DNA of 8,273 bases. Origin: AM-2324 sp042091035. Lineage in GTDB: Bacteria > Bacteroidota > Bacteroidia > Chitinophagales > Saprospiraceae. The translations under genes were made by a program, and so were the position numbers. The notes below the pieces were generated by a model. The model worked only from the letters and a program-made list of their open reading frames with translations, was not told the origin of the DNA and searched no databases. The stretch's first letter is position 1; every line of letters begins with the position of its first letter. Shown one piece after another: positions 5,680 through 8,273 of this stretch. Where the stretch lies: positions 1 to 8,273 of the forward strand of contig JBELIG010000143.1 of assembly GCA_042091035.1 (NCBI GenBank), in the 5' to 3' direction.

Positions 5680-7869
5680 ATGAGATTTTCATTAATTCTT
5701 TTGCTATCTATCTTTGTAAACACCCTCTTTGCACAAGAAATTTGTGATAACGGTATTGATGATGATGGAGATTTTGCTATCGACTTACAAGATTCAGATT
5801 GTTCATGCAGCACCCCGTCATTAGGACTTATAGAAGAAGACTTTGAAAACTATTCAGACTGTCCGGAAGGTTTCGGAGGTTTTATTGACATTATATCCGA
5901 TTGGGAACCTGCAGGAACACCTCAAGGTGCAAACACCTGCGGATTTTTAGGAGGGGCTATCTTTCCCCCAGTTCCTCTTCCGATTCCCTCTGGAGAAGGA
6001 TGCATAGGCATGGGCGGAGACGAGGGGATTGTTAAATGCCTTCCTAGTTGTTCTTTACTTAATGGGGAAACATACAACTTTGAGTTTAATGCTGTGGGTT
6101 ACACACAATTTGGAACAGATGTAGAGTATGTGCTCTATGGAAGAAGCAGTTGTGCAGGTATTCCTTCTGGTCCAGCTGAATACACTTATGATTGGTTGAA
6201 TAACTGCTCACCAAATTTTCAGTGGACAGCTTTGGTTACGATCACTGGTTCCAGTGGAAATAATCCATCTTGGGAATCCCTAAGTGGCAGCTTTACAGCC
6301 AATGCCAATTACGGAGCAATACTTATCGGATTTAGTTGTGATGGCCAAGCATACTCCTACATAGACAACATAAGAATATCGGGGGATTTTGCAGGAACTG
6401 AATGCGATGATGCCGCACCTAGTCCAGACATCCTTACAGAGCAATTAGGTGACTGTATCAATGGAAGTAGCATAAATGTTAGTTCAGACAGTGCCATTCA
6501 GTATCAGTGGTACTTAGATGGAGTTGCCATCCTCGGCCAGACTGATAGCATTTTCAACATAGTCCCTTATGTTGCTGGCGATTATCAAGTAAGAGCAATA
6601 TATCCTAGTGGGCTTTGCACCGTATCAGAACCTGTCACCTTGGGAATCAACGACCTAGAGGTACTAAACGCTGACTTTACTACTGTAGATCCATTGTGTA
6701 TCGGAGATGAATCAGGCGTCATCACATCAAGCGTGAGCAGTCCCAATCTGCCCTATACTTATAATTGGAGCACAGGAAGTCAAGACTCTATACTTACAAA
6801 CTTAGGTGCTGGAAGCTACACCTTGACCCTTACAGATGCAAGTGGTTGCTTTGGAGTTTTTAATGAAACGATAATCGACCCAGATGAACTATCAGCTAAT
6901 CTCTTAACAAATACTCCAGTTTGTATTGATGAAACAACGGGTTCTATTGAAATTGTACCCTCTGACCCTAATGATAACTATACTTATATTTGGAGTGACG
7001 GATCGACCCAGGCTACCCTTTCAAACGTCGGCGCAGGAGACTACTCCGTTACGGTAACAAATTCCAATGGATGCACAAATACATTCAACGCAAACCTAAG
7101 CAATCCTGAAGGTTTGCAATTTAACATCACAAGTAATCCAATACTATGCTTTAATGGAACTTCAGGCTCAATTGATTTAACAACAGATGATCCTTTAAAT
7201 TCTTTTGAATATTTTTGGGATACAGGTAACGATACTCCCTCGATCACAGACCTAGGCGCAGGAAATTATTCCGTAACCGTAAGCGATGAAAATGGATGCT
7301 CAGGAACCTACACTACTGAGGTGATGCAACCTGATCCATTCTTATTGAATACCACAATATACCAGCCAAGCTTTACAGCGGGAGGAAGCATAGAATTATT
7401 TCCAGATGGAGGTACACCACCTTACTCTTTTGACTGGAACAATGGCTCTACAAATGAGCTATTATCAGATCTAGAAGTTGGAACATTTACTATCACAGCA
7501 ACGGATGATAATGGATGTACAGCACTAGCTAGTGTCGAACTTTCTGATCCTCTTTTAGGTGAAGACATCTTAGACAAGATTTACATACCAAATATCTTTA
7601 GTCCGAACAATGATGGCCTTAATGATGTATTCAAGTTTTACCTAACACAGCAGAGTTTAATTCGAACGGTTAAAGAATTCAGGATATTTGATCGTTGGGG
7701 TGGTCAGGTTTACAGAGAATTGAATAAGTCAACTAATGACATGCAATTCTGGAATGGCACAAAAAGTAACGAGGAAGTTCTTAGTGGCGTTTATATATAC
7801 CTCATAGTGCTTGAATCCTATTCAGGTGAAGAGCTGGTCTTCAAAGGAGATATTAGCTGTATGCGATAG
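5680..7869 (+). CDS. Secreted SprB-repeat surface protein with type IX secretion (type B) C-terminal domain
   Basis: 729 residues, cell-surface or secreted, probably adhesin-like. The signal peptide is residues 1-18, cleaved before Gln19 (LFA/QE). Then comes an acidic Cys-bounded motif, ICDNGIDDDGD to SDC (21-41), often seen at the start of Bacteroidota surface proteins and possibly calcium-binding. Residues about 50-238 form a Cys-rich module ending in SYIDNIRISGD, resembling the beta-sandwich carbohydrate-binding-like domains of this phylum. An Ig-like domain spans about 245-327 (YQWYLDGVAILGQ, GDYQVRA). Four SprB-type repeats follow (329-626). The C-terminus (634-729: YIPNIFSPNNDGLNDVF, FRIFDRWGGQVYRE, WNGT, LSGVYIYLI, FKGD) is the gliding-motility-associated CHU_C/TIGR04131 domain used as the type B signal of the type IX secretion system. 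Ligand unknown. The gene stands alone, divergent from the regulator and followed by a strong terminator. Confidence 0.93.
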   Translation: MRFSLILLLSIFVNTLFAQEICDNGIDDDGDFAIDLQDSDCSCSTPSLGLIEEDFENYSDCPEGFGGFIDIISDWEPAGTPQGANTCGFLGGAIFPPVPLPIPSGEGCIGMGGDEGIVKCLPSCSLLNGETYNFEFNAVGYTQFGTDVEYVLYGRSSCAGIPSGPAEYTYDWLNNCSPNFQWTALVTITGSSGNNPSWESLSGSFTANANYGAILIGFSCDGQAYSYIDNIRISGDFAGTECDDAAPSPDILTEQLGDCINGSSINVSSDSAIQYQWYLDGVAILGQTDSIFNIVPYVAGDYQVRAIYPSGLCTVSEPVTLGINDLEVLNADFTTVDPLCIGDESGVITSSVSSPNLPYTYNWSTGSQDSILTNLGAGSYTLTLTDASGCFGVFNETIIDPDELSANLLTNTPVCIDETTGSIEIVPSDPNDNYTYIWSDGSTQATLSNVGAGDYSVTVTNSNGCTNTFNANLSNPEGLQFNITSNPILCFNGTSGSIDLTTDDPLNSFEYFWDTGNDTPSITDLGAGNYSVTVSDENGCSGTYTTEVMQPDPFLLNTTIYQPSFTAGGSIELFPDGGTPPYSFDWNNGSTNELLSDLEVGTFTITATDDNGCTALASVELSDPLLGEDILDKIYIPNIFSPNNDGLNDVFKFYLTQQSLIRTVKEFRIFDRWGGQVYRELNKSTNDMQFWNGTKSNEEVLSGVYIYLIVLESYSGEELVFKGDISCMR
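6664..7557 (+). repeat. Four tandem SprB-type repeats of about 75 codons
   Basis: Units begin at residues 329, 404, 479 and 554. Each runs from an N-terminal strand, through a Gly/Ser-rich turn and an aromatic-Trp core (YTYNWSTGS, YTYIWSDGS, FEYFWDTGN, YSFDWNNGS), to L/V-GAG-x-Y/F-x-V/I-T-V/A-T/S and a closing NGC-type motif. In units 1-3 the first cysteines are at 340, 415 and 490 and the second at 390, 465 and 540, so the period is exactly 75 and the spacing exactly 50, suggesting one disulfide per unit. Unit 4 lacks the first cysteine and is two residues shorter before Cys613. Nucleotide identity between units looks modest, so these are old repeats. Confidence 0.85.
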
Positions 7870-7890
7870 AAATTAAAAAATGATAAATAA

Positions 7891-7932
7891 AAAACCTAAA
7901 CGAAGAATCAATCTATTTTTCGTTTAGGTTTT
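7891..7932. terminator. Strong, probably bidirectional intrinsic terminator
   Basis: Perfect 14-bp arms AAAACCTAAACGAA (7891-7904) and TTCGTTTAGGTTTT (7919-7932) flank a 14-nt loop. On the plus strand the stem ends in TTTT after the surface-protein stop at 7869. On the minus strand the hairpin continues into a T-rich stretch (TTTTTTATTTATC, then another run of six Ts), a good tail for transcripts from the small membrane-protein gene. It therefore separates two convergent units. Confidence 0.85.
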
Positions 7933-8088
7933 ATCTTGATCGGGCTTCTCCTTTCTATTTAGCATCCGATAAATAAATACTAAAGGAATCAAGGTAAACA
8001 AGCTAAGACTACTTACCAAAATACTATAGATGATAATCCCTATAAGAAATCCAATAATTAGTGCATTGACCCAAGGAGATGCTTTCAT
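7924..8088 (-). CDS. Small membrane protein, 54 residues
   Basis: ATG at 8088 to TAA at 7924-7926. The predicted protein is short and strongly hydrophobic: MKASPWVNAL, then IIGFLIGIIIYSILV (about residues 11-25), a polar SSLS turn, LFTLIPLVFIY (about 30-40), and a charged tail ending RKEKPDQDKT. This suggests two membrane segments in a hairpin, with both ends probably cytoplasmic because the tail is Lys/Arg rich. It resembles short uncharacterised inner-membrane proteins I recall from other Bacteroidota; no function is assigned. It starts 57 bp after the stop of the hydrolase gene on the same strand, so it may be the last gene of that operon. Its stop codon lies inside the terminator stem, which supports it being a genuine gene end. 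Upstream bases are A/T rich (ATTTAAATAAAA) with no Shine-Dalgarno. Confidence 0.8.
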   Translation of the reverse strand: MKASPWVNALIIGFLIGIIIYSILVSSLSLFTLIPLVFIYRMLNRKEKPDQDKT

Positions 8089-8145
8089 TTTTATTTAAAT
8101 ATAAAAAATTATCCTCTACAAGTTCCTGAAATTTAATATCAGAAT

Positions 8146-8273
8146 TTAATTCCCCTGATATTCCATTTTCGGAATACTACGACCTGCCTTTAAATACTTA
8201 GCAAACCAGTCCAAAGCCTCTTTATCTACATCCGCTCGAAATGCCCTCAAATTATGTGATCCACCTTCATAGA
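8146..8273 (-). CDS. C-terminal end of an S9/prolyl-oligopeptidase-type alpha/beta hydrolase (partial)
   Basis: Only the last 41 codons are in the window; the gene runs off the right edge at its 5' side and stops with TAA at 8146-8148. The visible part reads YEGGSHNLRAFRADVDKEAL followed by DWFAKYLKAGRS. This is the usual C-terminal pattern of S9 family serine peptidases and related dienelactone-hydrolase-like enzymes: a loop carrying the catalytic His (here in GGSHNL), then a helix bearing W-F-x-K-Y-L-K just before the end. The Ser and Asp of the triad would be upstream, outside the window, so activity cannot be judged. The exact family is uncertain; an alpha/beta-hydrolase C-terminus is likely. 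Confidence 0.7.
   Translation of the reverse strand, partial: YEGGSHNLRAFRADVDKEALDWFAKYLKAGRSIPKMEYQGN

Noticed and set aside
6664..7557. CRISPR-like or recent tandem DNA repeats
   Set aside because: The periodicity is at the protein level with a diverged nucleotide sequence; these are SprB domain repeats, not a CRISPR array or recent duplication.

Overview
The window looks like AT-rich chromosomal DNA of a free-living member of the Bacteroidota. The strongest evidence is the 729-residue secreted protein at 5680-7869, which has SprB-type repeats and ends in a gliding-motility/type IX secretion (type B) C-terminal domain. The N-terminal acidic motif CDNGIDDDGD and the A-rich, Shine-Dalgarno-poor start regions fit the same phylum. 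These traits are common in Saprospiria, Chitinophagales and Flavobacteriia; a finer placement is only a guess.

Layout, left to right. Minus strand: a secreted alpha/beta-hydrolase esterase with a TPR-like tail (39-1211), whose reading frame is broken by one in-frame TAG exactly at the signal-peptide junction; an NTF2/SnoaL-like lipoprotein (1365-1880); a membrane-anchored GAF hybrid histidine kinase (1930-3756), 49 bp upstream of the lipoprotein and possibly co-transcribed with it; a DJ-1/PfpI-superfamily HchA/Hsp31-like deglycase (3962-4813); and a Crp/Fnr-type regulator (4873 to about 5454), 59 bp upstream of hchA and probably in one operon with it. A divergent intergenic region (5455-5679) carries a perfect 9-bp-arm dyad and a second shorter one. 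Plus strand: the large SprB-repeat surface protein (5680-7869), followed by a strong hairpin terminator (7891-7932) that probably works in both directions. Minus strand again: a 54-residue membrane protein gene (7924-8088), whose stop codon lies inside that terminator stem, and the last 41 codons of a probable S9/prolyl-oligopeptidase-type hydrolase that runs off the right edge (8146-8273).

Functionally this is mostly an ordinary signalling, stress and cell-surface neighbourhood. The most plausible working unit is crp-like regulator plus hchA, a stress or carbonyl-damage response, controlled from the divergent region that also precedes the surface protein. The kinase carries its own receiver domain but has no separate phosphotransfer protein or DNA-binding response regulator here, so its output lies elsewhere. 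I see no CRISPR array, tRNA, rRNA, insertion sequence or defence system, and no clear evidence of an undescribed multi-gene system. The observations most worth checking are the amber codon in the esterase, the divergent-promoter dyads, the exact 75-residue cysteine-spaced repeat array, the apparently missing zinc ligands of the HchA homologue, and the small membrane-protein gene.
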